The notes: generated by a model from the letters alone, not told the origin. A DNA stretch of 64,000 nt from Hyphomonadaceae bacterium (GCA_021731815.1 JAKFWO010000029.1:57922-121921), one strand, 5' to 3'. Counted from the stretch's first letter, positions 26,499-35,692 are shown. Numbers and translations are program-made.

Positions 26499-27809
26499 AT
26501 GGCGCGTATTTTCGATACCCATTCCACAGATTTTACAGCGCTGTTTGACGCTTTTGTCGCGCAAAAAAGGGGCATAAGCAGCGATGTTGAGGCCGACACT
26601 GCGGCAATTCTGCGCGCCGTGCAGCATGGCGGATTTGAAGCGCTCGCCGCCTGTACGGAAAAATTCGACCATTTCGCCCTGACACCCGACAATACCCGGA
26701 TAAGCATCACCGAAATAGACGCAGCTTTTGCCCGCTGCCCGGCGCCTGTGATCGAAGCGCTCACGCTCGCTGCCGATCGCATCCGGCGCTTTCACGAAAA
26801 GGCGCGGCCGAAGGATTTTTCCTTCGTCGATGAGCATCATGTGATGCTGGGCTGGCGCTGGACGGCACTGGATTCGGTCGGCATCTATGTTCCGGGCGGG
26901 CTTGCTTCCTATCCCTCCACGGTGCTGATGAATGCTGTCCCCGCCCGGGTGGCGGGCGTCGAACGCGTGGCAATGGTTACCCCGGCCCCCTGGGGCGTGC
27001 TCAATCCGGCTGTTCTGGCGGCGGCGAAAATCGCAGGGGTGGACGAAATCTGGCGGATAGGTGGTTCCCAGGCCATTGCGGCGCTCGCTTACGGGGCGGG
27101 GCCGATCCGCCCGGTGGACAAGATTGTTGGTCCGGGGAATTCCTGGGTGGCAGCCGCAAAGCGCATGGTGTTCGGGATCGTCGGCATCGATGCCATTGCC
27201 GGCCCGTCGGAAGTGGTAATCGTGGCCGATCGCGCCAATCGCCCGGAAATTCTGGCCGCCGATCTGCTCGCCCAGGCCGAACATGATCCCGAAGCGCAAT
27301 CCATCCTGATCTGCGATGATTCGGACCTGCTCGCGCGGGTCAGCGAATGCGTCCGCGAGCAGATTCCGCAATCGGGGCCCGGGGCCGCGGAATCCTGGCA
27401 GCGCCATGGGGCGCTCATTCTCGTGCGGGATTTGCTGATCGAGGCTCCTTCCCTGGTCGATGCGCTGGCCCCCGAACATGTTCAGCTCGCCTGCGCCGAG
27501 GCTGAAAGCCTTGCGAGAGCCATCCGCCACGCGGGTGCCATTTTCATCGGCCGCGAAACGGCTGAGGCTTTGGGCGATTATGTCACGGGATCCAACCATG
27601 TCCTGCCCACTGGCCGAACCGCGCGCTTCAGTTCGGGCCTCTCGACCATGGATTTCATGAAGCGCACCTCCATCCAGTCACTGGGGCCGCGCGGGCTCGC
27701 CGCACTCGGCCCGGCGGCCGTGACCCTCGCCGAGGCCGAGGGTCTGCCCGCCCATGCGCGCTCGGTACGTCAGCGCCTGTTTCCGCCACCTTCCGAACCG
27801 TTGAACTGA
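26499..27809 (+). CDS. hisD: Histidinol dehydrogenase HisD
   Basis: HisD oxidises L-histidinol to L-histidine in two NAD-dependent steps, the last reactions of histidine synthesis. The 436-residue protein shows the family blocks SVGIYVPGGLASYPSTVLMN, GGSQAIAALAYGAGPIRPVD, the signature GIDAIAGPSEVVIVADR, and the zinc and catalytic region AEHDPEAQSILI. The C-terminal TGRTARFSSGLSTMDFMKRT is also typical. Length is normal. It sits in the conserved alphaproteobacterial order DUF2948-hisD-UPF0262-phosphatase, with 0, 11 and 7 bp between genes, so the four form one operon. Confidence 0.97.
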   Translation: MARIFDTHSTDFTALFDAFVAQKRGISSDVEADTAAILRAVQHGGFEALAACTEKFDHFALTPDNTRISITEIDAAFARCPAPVIEALTLAADRIRRFHEKARPKDFSFVDEHHVMLGWRWTALDSVGIYVPGGLASYPSTVLMNAVPARVAGVERVAMVTPAPWGVLNPAVLAAAKIAGVDEIWRIGGSQAIAALAYGAGPIRPVDKIVGPGNSWVAAAKRMVFGIVGIDAIAGPSEVVIVADRANRPEILAADLLAQAEHDPEAQSILICDDSDLLARVSECVREQIPQSGPGAAESWQRHGALILVRDLLIEAPSLVDALAPEHVQLACAEAESLARAIRHAGAIFIGRETAEALGDYVTGSNHVLPTGRTARFSSGLSTMDFMKRTSIQSLGPRGLAALGPAAVTLAEAEGLPAHARSVRQRLFPPPSEPLN

Positions 27810-27820
27810 GGGTTGATCGT

Positions 27821-28336
27821 GTGACCCAAGGACCCGCCGGTTCCGATCGTCCCGAGGGCCGGGATCTGCATGCGCGGCTGAGCGCCGTAACGCTGGATCC
27901 CGAGACCCTTCCCGTAGCCTCGCTCGATGCCGCCCATGACCGGCAAATGGCCGTGCATGATCTGCTGGAAGCCAATGTCTTCGCCCTGGCCGGGGAAAAT
28001 CCGCCAGGGCCCTATCATCTGCTGATGGGCGGGCATGAGCGCGGCTTTTTTCTGCGCATTTCGGACGAAGCGGGCACCCATATCCGCGATTTCGTGCTCT
28101 CGGTTTCGCCCTTGCGCCGGATCATCAAGGATTACCGGATGATCTGCGAGACCTATTACGCGACCATAAGGGAGGCCAGCCCCTCGCGGATCGAGGCGAT
28201 CGATATGGGCCGGCGTGGCCTGCACAATGAGGGTGCGGCGGCCCTGCGCGAACGGCTCGACGGCAAGATCACGCTCGACGAGGAGACCGCACGGCGCTTG
28301 TTCACCTTACTCGCCGCCCTGCATCCGCGCGGCTGA
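27821..28336 (+). CDS. UPF0262 family protein
   Basis: This 171-residue protein, starting at GTG, belongs to UPF0262, a family of unknown function conserved beside hisD in alphaproteobacteria. Its marks are AAHDRQMAVHDLLEANVFA, GPYHLLMGGHERGFFLRIS, PLRRIIKDYRMICETYYATI and IEAIDMGRRGLHNEG. It has no membrane helix or signal peptide. The first 25 residues are variable. It starts 11 bp after hisD and ends 7 bp before the phosphatase gene, which suggests a shared transcript, but what links the three functionally is not known. Confidence 0.92.
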   Translation: MTQGPAGSDRPEGRDLHARLSAVTLDPETLPVASLDAAHDRQMAVHDLLEANVFALAGENPPGPYHLLMGGHERGFFLRISDEAGTHIRDFVLSVSPLRRIIKDYRMICETYYATIREASPSRIEAIDMGRRGLHNEGAAALRERLDGKITLDEETARRLFTLLAALHPRG

Positions 28337-28343
28337 AGCCAGT

Positions 28344-28769
28344 ATGCCCGTGCTCCCGCAAGCTGTTTTGTTTGCCTGCAACATGAACGCGATCCGTTCG
28401 CCCATGGCGGCCGAATTGCTGCGACTGCGCTTCGGCAATCGCATCTTTGTCGATTCCTGCGGGGCACGGGCCGGTGCGCTCGACCCGATCATGGTGCTCG
28501 TCATGGACGAAATGGGCGCGGATCTGAGCCGCCACCGGTCGAAAAGCTTCGACATGCTGGAAGACGAGAATTTCGACCTGATCATCACTTTGTCGCCCGA
28601 GGCCCATCATCTGGCGCTGGAGCGCACGCGGCGCGAAGCAATCCTCGTCGAATATTGGCCGAGCTTTGACCCGAGCCTTGCCGAAGGCAGCCGCGAGCAG
28701 GTGATCGACGAATACCGGGCCCTGCGCGACCAATTGCGGGCCCGCATCGCCCGGCGTTTTGCGGTTTAA
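28344..28769 (+). CDS. Low molecular weight tyrosine phosphatase family protein
   Basis: The 141-residue protein carries the phosphatase loop CNMNAIRS (CX5RS) near residue 14 and a downstream aspartate in WPSFDPSL that is the likely general acid. These are the hallmarks of low molecular weight phosphotyrosine phosphatases and of related arsenate reductases. The hisD-UPF0262 neighbourhood is the standard one for this gene; infA and maf usually follow but are absent here. The start is the ATG seven bases after UPF0262; the frame is open upstream only by chance. Its substrate is unknown. Confidence 0.87.
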   Translation: MPVLPQAVLFACNMNAIRSPMAAELLRLRFGNRIFVDSCGARAGALDPIMVLVMDEMGADLSRHRSKSFDMLEDENFDLIITLSPEAHHLALERTRREAILVEYWPSFDPSLAEGSREQVIDEYRALRDQLRARIARRFAV

Positions 28770-28885
28770 CAGTGGGGTCTCTGCCGGTTGTTTTTTCGAA
28801 TAGAATATTGGATTTATCGTACAAATCTATGCGGTTGGGGGAAGGCCTGACGTGCAATCGCAAACACTCTGTTGCGACATGACAT

Positions 28886-30604
28886 TCAGGGCATTGTGGA
28901 ATTCATTCCCTGGCGCGCGGCGAGCGCGGCAAAGGCCCCGCTTTGTCGCAGCAGCGTGGCCGGCGGGCCCTGCTCAACCACGCGCCCGTCTTCGAGCACG
29001 ACAATTTCATCGGCATCAAGCACACTCGACAGATTATGGGCAACGATGATGACGGTCCGCCCGACCGTCAGGCGTTCAATCGCTTCGCCAAGCTGGGCGG
29101 CCGAATGGGCATCGAGCGCCGCACTCGGTTCATCGAGCAGCAGGATCGGCGCGTCCTTGAGAAAGGCCCGCGCCAGCATCAGCCTTTGCCGCTGGCCGCC
29201 CGACAGGCTGGCACCCCCCTGCCCGATCCGGGTCTCCATGCCCTGAGGCAAATCCGCTATGAAATCAGCGCCCGCCGCCATGGCGGCCGCGTGAATTTCT
29301 CCGGATGAGGCGTCGGGTCGCTCAAAGGCGATATTGGCACCCAGCGTATCGTCGAACAGGATCGGGTCTTGCGTCACCAGGGCAATCCGGTCCCGCAGGC
29401 TTTTCAGCGGGATCCCGGCGATGTCACGGCCGTCGATCCGCACGAAGCCGCTATCGGGCGAATAAAAGCGCGGAATGAGGTTGAAGATCGTGCTCTTGCC
29501 GGCACCGGACGCCCCGACCAGCGCCGTTCGCTTGCCGGGGGCAAAAGTGAGCGACAGCCCATCCAGCGCCGGGCCGGACGCGCCGGGATAGGAAAAGCGT
29601 ATATTTTCAAAACTGATGCGCCCCTCGCCCACCAGAAATGGCGGAGCGGCGGTTTCGTCCACGGGCTCGGCCGGTGTGGCGAGCAGGGCTGCCAGCCGGG
29701 ACGCCGCCGCGCGGCCTTCGCCGATCGCGCCCAACTGGGCGGCAACCTGGCGCAGGGCCTGACCCACCTGGATCGCCGCGAATACAAAGGCCAGAAAATC
29801 CGCCGCATTGAACGCATCCTCGCGGATGCGCCACGCCGCCAGCAGCAGAACCAGCGCAATGGCCAGCCCGGCAATCGCGTCGGTGAAGGGGGCGGCGGCG
29901 GCACGCGCATCCGCCCCGCGAACCAAAGCCAGCTCACGGGCAGCGACATAGGTTGAAATGCGCGCGATTTCATGGGCCTCCCGCCCGGCAAGCTTGACGG
30001 CGCGCACGCCATCCATACGGTCGAGCAACGCAGCCGACAGGTCTGAAGCCCCCTGCAATTGCGCGCGGGCGGCTTTGGCGCTGGTCCCGAAAAAGCGCCG
30101 CAACACGCCGCTCGCCAGGATCCCGATCGGCAGGAAAACCAGCGAAAAGAAGGGGTCGAGCGCCATCATCACACCGATCAGGGCAATCGCGGCGGCCGAA
30201 TGGCGCAGGATCAGCACGGTGGAATTGACGAGATTGTCGCGCAATAATTGTGCGTCGGCAAAGAACACCGACAGGCGTCCACCGCTATGGACAGCCGCCA
30301 GCGCCCCGAGATCGGCCCGCATCAAACAGGCAAACATGGCGCGCTGAAGATCGGCGACGATACCAAGCCCGGCGCGGGTCAGCAGCGCCGATTGGGCAAA
30401 ATCGCTTCCCGCCTTGGCCAGAGCGAGGCCAAATACCGCCGCAGGCAGCCATAGAGGGAGCGCATTTCCTCCACGCTCCAGAATGGGCGCGAGCGCATCG
30501 CCCAACAACCAGACAAACAGCGCCCCCAGACCCGCCGACACGAGGATCAGCAGCAGGACCAATATGAATGCCGATTTCCGCGGCGCAATGAAGCGCTTCC
30601 ACAA
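28886..30604 (-). CDS. MsbA-like ABC exporter (fused membrane and ATPase domains)
   Basis: This half-transporter has a six-helix membrane domain (about residues 10-310) and an ATPase domain with Walker A GASGAGKST, the signature SLSGGQRQRLMLARA, Walker B ILLLDEPSAALD and a switch histidine in IIVAHNLS. It resembles lipid A-core flippases of the MsbA group. The neighbours support an envelope role, since DUF4170 commonly lies near lipid A and Kdo genes in alphaproteobacteria. The frame is open into the DUF4170 gene, but that part is a shadow; the TTG at 30604, directly before WKRFIAPRKSAF, is the best start, giving 572 residues. The substrate is inferred. Confidence 0.85.
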   Translation of the reverse strand: MWKRFIAPRKSAFILVLLLILVSAGLGALFVWLLGDALAPILERGGNALPLWLPAAVFGLALAKAGSDFAQSALLTRAGLGIVADLQRAMFACLMRADLGALAAVHSGGRLSVFFADAQLLRDNLVNSTVLILRHSAAAIALIGVMMALDPFFSLVFLPIGILASGVLRRFFGTSAKAARAQLQGASDLSAALLDRMDGVRAVKLAGREAHEIARISTYVAARELALVRGADARAAAAPFTDAIAGLAIALVLLLAAWRIREDAFNAADFLAFVFAAIQVGQALRQVAAQLGAIGEGRAAASRLAALLATPAEPVDETAAPPFLVGEGRISFENIRFSYPGASGPALDGLSLTFAPGKRTALVGASGAGKSTIFNLIPRFYSPDSGFVRIDGRDIAGIPLKSLRDRIALVTQDPILFDDTLGANIAFERPDASSGEIHAAAMAAGADFIADLPQGMETRIGQGGASLSGGQRQRLMLARAFLKDAPILLLDEPSAALDAHSAAQLGEAIERLTVGRTVIIVAHNLSSVLDADEIVVLEDGRVVEQGPPATLLRQSGAFAALAARQGMNSTMP

Positions 30605-30635
30605 TTCGGCCTGCGCCGCGCGCGCGGAATGCGAC

Positions 30636-30902
30636 CTAGTGGTGATGGCCGGCCTCCGTCGCCGGGTCGAGCAGGCGGTGGGCGTGAATAATGAAATAGC
30701 GCATCTGGGCGTTGTCGACCGTTTTCTGCGCCATACCCTTCCAGGCAACAAAGGCGGATCGATAATCGGGGAACGCCCCCACGAAATGGAGGGCCGAGAG
30801 GTCCCTGAATTCAATATCAGAGACATCGCGCAATTCACCTCCGATCACCAGATGCAACAATTGGCGGCCATGTGCGGGATCGGATGGGGCATTGGCGGGC
30901 AT
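30636..30902 (-). CDS. DUF4170 family protein
   Basis: This 88-residue protein matches DUF4170: LLHLVIGGELRDVSDIEF, LSALHFVGAFPDYRSAFVAW and TVDNAQMRYFIIHAHRLLDP. The family is small, cytoplasmic, found in alphaproteobacteria, and usually lies between a PmbA/TldD-type or phosphatase gene and lipid A/Kdo genes or an MsbA-like exporter, as here. No function has been assigned. The stop codon is 31 bp before the proposed exporter start. The histidine-rich last residues (AGHHH) are not typical but are short. Confidence 0.85.
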   Translation of the reverse strand: MPANAPSDPAHGRQLLHLVIGGELRDVSDIEFRDLSALHFVGAFPDYRSAFVAWKGMAQKTVDNAQMRYFIIHAHRLLDPATEAGHHH

Positions 30903-30986
30903 GAACGGGGCTCCGGATCGGGTCTGATATTCATTTCGGTGATTTGCGCCCTGAACGCAACTCCGTCGGGAGCCGAATGCCGGTGA

Positions 30987-32342
30987 TCACGTCCCCGCAA
31001 TTGCCATGTCCGGAACCAGCAGCGTCGGGCTTTCGACGGCGCGCTCATTGCGAAGGTCATTGGCCGGAATGATCCGCGCAAAGATTTCCAGCAGATTTCC
31101 CGCCACAGTGATTTCACTCACCGGATATTCGATCTCGCCCTGCGAAAACCACAGGCCTGCGACACCCACTGAATAATCGCCGGTATGGATGTTGAAGGAC
31201 GGCCCGAACATTTCCGACACGATGAGCCCCTCGCCGGCATCGTTTCGCAGGGCGTCGGGGCTGTATTCACCCGCGCTCAGCCGCACATTGGTCGGCTGCA
31301 CGCCCGGAGGATCGCCAAAGCCAAGCCCTGCATGACCCGTGCTCGCCATCTCCAATTGACGCGCCGCCGGCCAGTTCAGGAAGAAATGGCGGAGCACGCC
31401 ATCCTCGATCATGTTGCGGGGGCGGGAAATCATTCCCTCCCCGTCAAAGCTGTGCGAGGCCGGACCGCGCCGTTGCACCGGATCATCCATGAGCGACATG
31501 CCGGCTGGCAATAATCGTTCCCCGAGGCGATCGCGCAGAAAGGACGCGCCGCGCGCCACGGACGTCCCCGACATCGCCCCCATAAACGCACTCAACAGAC
31601 CACGGGCGGTACGCGGCTCGAAAATCACGGATGCGCGCCGGCTTTCGAGCTTGCGCGCGCCCAGCCGCCGGGCCGCACGTCGACCCGCTTCGATGCCGAG
31701 GCTTTCAGGCTCCGGAAGGTCCTCGGCAAAACGGCGAAACGCCGCATCGTAATCGCGCTCCATGAAATCATCGCGTTGGGCGATCGCCGACACCGACATG
31801 GAATGCCCGCTGGCGGCGCGCCAGCCGCGAAAGCCGTCGCTCGCGCCGACCGCCATGAAAGCGCGGCTCCATTCGCTTTGCGCGCCGCCGGAATTGGCGA
31901 CAAATGGCTGGGCGAGAGCAGCATCCTCGACCCGGCGCGCCATGGCTTCCAGTTGCGCGGTGGTGAATTCCCTGCCGTCGTCGAGTTCGAGCGGCACGGC
32001 CTGGTCCCCGTCCCGCGGGGGCAGGCCGCAATAGCGATCTTCCGGCGCGATCCGCGCCATGGCAACGGCGCGCGCCGCCATTTCGGTGATCGAGGCCGCC
32101 GAAAAATCGCTGCCCGACACATTGGCCTGGCGCTGGCCGATAAAGACCCGCAATGCGGAGGCTGCATCCTCGTTGCGCTCGACGGTTTCGAGCGCGCCCA
32201 TCCGCACGCCGACCGAGCCCGATTGGGAAAAGATTACCCGCGCATCGGCCGAATCAGCCCCGGCCGCTGCGGCTGCGGCGAGGATCTGCTCCAGCGTCGC
32301 CTTCAATTGGGCGGAGGGATCATCGGCAAGGAAGGCGGTCAT
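30987..32342 (-). CDS. pmbA: PmbA/TldE metallopeptidase-family protein
   Basis: PmbA (TldE) pairs with TldD to form a protease that trims small peptides such as microcins. The 451-residue protein has the family blocks RMGALETVERNEDAASALRV, the SRASVIFEPRTARGLLSAFM segment, and near the C-terminus GLIVSEMFGPSFNIHTGDYS and FSQGEIEYPVSEITVAGNL. TldE-type subunits lack the HExxH metal site that TldD carries, and none is seen here, so it should be the non-catalytic partner; tldD is not in the window. It lies upstream of DUF4170 in the same direction, a common arrangement. Confidence 0.92.
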   Translation of the reverse strand: MTAFLADDPSAQLKATLEQILAAAAAAGADSADARVIFSQSGSVGVRMGALETVERNEDAASALRVFIGQRQANVSGSDFSAASITEMAARAVAMARIAPEDRYCGLPPRDGDQAVPLELDDGREFTTAQLEAMARRVEDAALAQPFVANSGGAQSEWSRAFMAVGASDGFRGWRAASGHSMSVSAIAQRDDFMERDYDAAFRRFAEDLPEPESLGIEAGRRAARRLGARKLESRRASVIFEPRTARGLLSAFMGAMSGTSVARGASFLRDRLGERLLPAGMSLMDDPVQRRGPASHSFDGEGMISRPRNMIEDGVLRHFFLNWPAARQLEMASTGHAGLGFGDPPGVQPTNVRLSAGEYSPDALRNDAGEGLIVSEMFGPSFNIHTGDYSVGVAGLWFSQGEIEYPVSEITVAGNLLEIFARIIPANDLRNERAVESPTLLVPDMAIAGT

Positions 32343-32460
32343 GAGGGCGTTTCACACAATTCGACGCGATTCGTGCGGGTTTCGCTGCCGGGAACCGGAT
32401 CGCGGCCGTCCCGACCCGGAAATGAGCGTGTGTTCCACGAACCAGACGCGCGCCTGGGTG

Positions 32461-33360
32461 TCAAACCACGGCGGCAGCAAGGTCGGCCTGCGCCGCGCCA
32501 ATCGCTGAACTGATAATGTCCTGCCACGCGGCCCGTGACCCCGCAACGGCCGCGCCCGGCGGATAGAGGATCGAACGCGAGGCATTGACCAGCCCGCCTT
32601 CCGGCCGAATGCGGCCATCCGCCTGTTTCGGACCCGGAAGGAAGCCTGCCAGCGCATCCATGGCGCTTGCACCCTGCGCGCCATAACCTGGGGCGAGAAT
32701 GAGCGCGTGGGGCAGGATTTCGCGCAAGCGCCGCGCCTCGGCCGGAACCGTCGCGCCCATCACAGCCATCAAGGATGAATATTCACTGTTACCGCGCAAT
32801 CTCGCCTCGGCCGGGGCCAGCAGGCGCGCAATCCGGGTCCACAGGGGGCCTTCAGCCGTCTGCGCATCGAAGAGATCCGCGGCACCCGGATTGGAAGTAC
32901 GGATGAGCATCGCCACGCCTTTTCCCATGCGCCCGGCCGCCGCCACAAAGGGTTCGAAACTGTCGCGCCCCATCAGCGGATTGACCGTCACGCAATCGGC
33001 ATGGAGCACAGGCGCAGGACCAAGATAGGCCTCGGCATAGGCATTGGCCGTCGCCCCGATATCGCCACGCTTGGCGTCGAGAATGACCAGCAGCCCGGCG
33101 GCCCGGGCATGCTCGCAAAACCCGGTGAGCGTTTCGAATCCCTGCGCACCAAAGCGTTCGAACAGGCTGATCTGCGGTTTGACCGCCGCGACCCGGCCCG
33201 CGCAGCATTCGACCAATGCCCGCCCGAAGGCAGCGATCGCATCCGACCCCGGCGGGCCGAACAACGCCGCCATCTGCTCGGGATATGGATCGAAGCCGAC
33301 ACAAAGTGGTCCGAGCCTCCGGGTGGCCGCGATCACCCGGTCCGCGAAATTTCCACCCAT
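32461..33360 (-). CDS. pyrF: Orotidine 5'-phosphate decarboxylase, type 2
   Basis: PyrF converts OMP to UMP, the last step of de novo pyrimidine synthesis. The product of 299 residues is of the longer type 2 form. It shows LCVGFDPYPEQM, the catalytic segment VILDAKRGDIGATANAYAEA, and the VNPLMGRDSFEPF stretch. The start is the ATG at 33360, 11 bp after the protease stop codon; an earlier start would overlap that gene. The chain DUF350-protease-pyrF is co-directional with gaps of 6 and 11 bp. The link between a periplasmic protease and pyrimidine synthesis is probably just shared transcription. Confidence 0.93.
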   Translation of the reverse strand: MGGNFADRVIAATRRLGPLCVGFDPYPEQMAALFGPPGSDAIAAFGRALVECCAGRVAAVKPQISLFERFGAQGFETLTGFCEHARAAGLLVILDAKRGDIGATANAYAEAYLGPAPVLHADCVTVNPLMGRDSFEPFVAAAGRMGKGVAMLIRTSNPGAADLFDAQTAEGPLWTRIARLLAPAEARLRGNSEYSSLMAVMGATVPAEARRLREILPHALILAPGYGAQGASAMDALAGFLPGPKQADGRIRPEGGLVNASRSILYPPGAAVAGSRAAWQDIISSAIGAAQADLAAAVV

Positions 33361-33371
33361 CCCGCCGGAAG

Positions 33372-34199
33372 TCACGGCGCGTAGCACACGACTTTGGCGA
33401 CCGCGAGGTCGTGGCGAAGGCGGTCGGCGGTCTCGCCATAATTTTCCGCCGTTATCGGGCCCGCCGACGCGCCGACCGGCAATACGCTCTTTTCCTGCAA
33501 AAACGCCGTGATGGATTGGGGCGAGGCCGTAAAAATACGGCCCCGCCGCGCCGATTCGGCAATGGTCACCCCAACCACAGCGCCTTTGGCATCAAAGGCT
33601 GGTCCGCCCGAAATGCCACCCAAGGAGCCAAACAGGCCACGCGTGCGGCCGATTTCCGCCCAGGTCACCACCGGGGCCTCGAAATTGATCCGCCCGGTAT
33701 TGCGCAAACGATGGCGCCCGATGACGCGGGAGGCCGCCTCGCCCGGCCGGTCCTGGAGGAAACCGAAGTGAAATCCCGGCTCGGAATCACGGAATTTGTC
33801 ATCGATCCGCATCGCCAGCGACCGCGGCGCGCGGTCGGTTTTCAGAAGCGCAATATCGGCGCTCTCCGACCATTGGACAGAGCTGACGGGCGAGATGCGG
33901 CCGCGCTCGATTTCGAGCCCCACGGTCTTGCACCCTTCCACGACATGGCGCGCGGTGAGCCAATATCCGTCCGCGCTCACCGCAAAGGCCGTGCCGATGC
34001 CCGAAGTCGGGGGGCCGACCTCGACCAACACTTCGGGATCAAGCGGCGAAGGGCCCGGCAGAACGGGCGCATCCGCGATTTCCGGGCGGTCGGGCAAGGC
34101 TTCGGGCGCGTCGGCGCGCTCCCTGAACAATCCGGCACCCCACAGGATCAGCAGCAATGCCCCGATATAGATGATCCAATCCGGCGGCCGGAACCGCAT
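33372..34199 (-). CDS. Membrane-anchored trypsin-like serine peptidase
   Basis: The 275-residue protein has an N-terminal membrane anchor (WIIYIGALLLILWGAGLF, about 8-25) and a trypsin-fold domain with the catalytic triad in place: histidine in LTARHVVEGC (about 84), aspartate in SESADIALLK and serine in GGISGGPAF. The chymotrypsin-type GxSGGP is intact. It has no PDZ domain, unlike DegP-type proteases. Its expected location is the periplasmic face of the inner membrane. Its substrate is unknown. It starts 6 bp after DUF350, so the two membrane proteins may work together. Confidence 0.87.
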   Translation of the reverse strand: MRFRPPDWIIYIGALLLILWGAGLFRERADAPEALPDRPEIADAPVLPGPSPLDPEVLVEVGPPTSGIGTAFAVSADGYWLTARHVVEGCKTVGLEIERGRISPVSSVQWSESADIALLKTDRAPRSLAMRIDDKFRDSEPGFHFGFLQDRPGEAASRVIGRHRLRNTGRINFEAPVVTWAEIGRTRGLFGSLGGISGGPAFDAKGAVVGVTIAESARRGRIFTASPQSITAFLQEKSVLPVGASAGPITAENYGETADRLRHDLAVAKVVCYAP

Positions 34200-34205
34200 G
34201 GCTGA

Positions 34206-34637
34206 TTACCCGATGCTCAAATTGGGATCGGAGACCGCCGCCGCCACGATAAGCGCGACCGCGATATTCACCCCGACCAACAGGATCGCCGCCCCGGCCT
34301 GATCCTCGACGATACGCTTGCGCAAATCCTTGAGCAAGACATCCACGACCCGAAAACAGAGAAGCTGGACGAGCACCGTCACCGCCCCCCACAGCAGCAG
34401 CTCGACAAGGCCAAGACTGGAACGCAAGGCGGCCGCCAAAGGCAGCGCAAGGCCGATCATGGCACCCGCAAGCGCGAGCCCGGCCGAACTATTCCCGGCC
34501 ATCAGCAATTTCAGCTCCTTGTGGGGGGTCAGCACGACATAGATCATCGCCCCCAATATGAGCAGCGCCAGTGCCGCGCCGCCGGAAATTGCGGCAATCG
34601 GAAAGCCTTGAATGAATGCTTGGACCTCGGCCGACAT
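34206..34637 (-). CDS. DUF350 membrane protein
   Basis: This 143-residue protein has four predicted membrane helices (about 15-36, 50-72, 80-100 and 118-137) and belongs to DUF350: ALLILGAMIYVVLTPHKE, NSSAGLALAGAMIGLALPLA and DQAGAAILLVGVNIAVALI. The family is a tandem of two-helix units with no proven function. It heads a minus-strand group with the anchored serine peptidase and pyrF. The start is an ATG; a divergent promoter region of about 120 bp separates it from the 3-hydroxybutyrate dehydrogenase gene. Confidence 0.85.
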   Translation of the reverse strand: MSAEVQAFIQGFPIAAISGGAALALLILGAMIYVVLTPHKELKLLMAGNSSAGLALAGAMIGLALPLAAALRSSLGLVELLLWGAVTVLVQLLCFRVVDVLLKDLRKRIVEDQAGAAILLVGVNIAVALIVAAAVSDPNLSIG

Positions 34638-34758
34638 TCTTGTATTGCCTCCAGCGATCAGGTCCCGAACTTGTGCGCGGGAAGCGCCTGAGCGTCAAGC
34701 AGCGTTGCACAAGCGTCACAGACTTTTCCCCGCCCCCTTCCCGACCGGAGCCAGAACC

Positions 34759-35565
34759 ATGACCAACCCGATTTTCGCAACCAGGATTTTGGCCGGCAAG
34801 ACGGCGCTGGTGACCGGTGCCACTTCCGGCATCGGGCTCGGCATCGCCCGCGGCCTCGCCAGTGCGGGGGCCAATCTGCTGTTTGGTGGCTTCGCCAAAC
34901 CCGAGGAGGTGGCGGCGCTCTCCGCCGAATTTTCGACATTCGGGATAAAGGCGGTATTTTCGGGATCCGACATGTCGAAACCCGCTGAAATCGCCGCGAT
35001 GGCCGAGCTCGCGGTCACGGAATTTGGCGGGATCGACATTCTTGTCAACAATGCCGGCGTTCAGCACGTGTCGCCGGTCGAGGATTTTCCGCCGGAGAAA
35101 TGGGACCTCATCCTCGCCATCAACCTGTCCTCGGCCTTTCATCTCAGCCGCCTTTTGTTCAAGGGAATGAAAGCGCGCCAATGGGGACGGATCATCAATA
35201 TCGCCTCGGCCCATGGATCGGTCGCCTCGCCCTTCAAATCAGCCTATGTCGCCGCCAAACACGGGGTGATCGGCCTGACCAAAACCCTGGCGCTCGAGGG
35301 CGCGGAATTCGGCATCACCGCCAATGCGGTGTCGCCCGGCTATGTGCTGACACCGCTGGTGGAAAAGCAGATCCCCGACACCATGGCCGCGCGCGGCCTG
35401 ACCCGCGATCAGGTGATCCGCGATGTTCTCCTCCACGCCCAGCCCACGAAACAATTCGTGACGGTCGAACAGGTCGCGGCGGCCTGCGTGTTTCTGAGCA
35501 CCGGGGCGGCAGCCCAGATCAACGGAGCCAATCTCGCCATGGATGGCGGCTGGATCGCGCAATAG
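34759..35565 (+). CDS. bdhA: 3-hydroxybutyrate dehydrogenase (SDR family)
   Basis: This enzyme interconverts 3-hydroxybutyrate and acetoacetate with NAD(H), feeding the products of polyhydroxybutyrate breakdown into metabolism. The 268-residue protein has the SDR cofactor motif TGATSGIGLGIARGLA, NNAGVQHVSPVEDFP, the catalytic serine region NIASAHGSVASPFKSAYVAAKHG (Ser, then Tyr-x3-Lys), and HAQPTKQFVTVEQVA, a stretch typical of this dehydrogenase. The ATG at 34759 gives the normal length. The gene is single; no phasin or depolymerase gene is adjacent. Confidence 0.93.
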   Translation: MTNPIFATRILAGKTALVTGATSGIGLGIARGLASAGANLLFGGFAKPEEVAALSAEFSTFGIKAVFSGSDMSKPAEIAAMAELAVTEFGGIDILVNNAGVQHVSPVEDFPPEKWDLILAINLSSAFHLSRLLFKGMKARQWGRIINIASAHGSVASPFKSAYVAAKHGVIGLTKTLALEGAEFGITANAVSPGYVLTPLVEKQIPDTMAARGLTRDQVIRDVLLHAQPTKQFVTVEQVAAACVFLSTGAAAQINGANLAMDGGWIAQ

Positions 35566-35636
35566 AGAAGAGTTGGGCGATTTCTGAGCTCCCCGACAAG
35601 GCAAATGTACGCTCTCGGCACAAGGGAAAACCACGC

Positions 35637-35665
35637 TTGACTCGATTGGCGAGTCTGCGTTAAGG
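35637..35665 (+). promoter_or_regulatory. Candidate promoter with two GANTC sites in the spacer
   Basis: TTGACT, 17 bases, then TTAAGG precede the lipoprotein pair. The spacer region contains a small inverted repeat, GACTCG and CGAGTC, which supplies two GANTC sites (35639-35643 and 35651-35655). GANTC is the CcrM methylation target in alphaproteobacteria, and GcrA uses methylated GANTC near promoters in Caulobacter. Confidence 0.4.
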
Positions 35666-35692
35666 TTAATTCGTTGTTGGGTGGGGTTTACT

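Noticed and set aside
28886..30838. A 650-residue version of the ABC exporter
   Set aside because: The first 78 codons overlap the whole DUF4170 gene on the same strand in another frame. They are low-complexity and unlike any exporter N-terminus.
32343..32460. A small minus-strand gene between pyrF and pmbA
   Set aside because: The open frame there starts inside pyrF in another frame and has no family resemblance or ribosome site.
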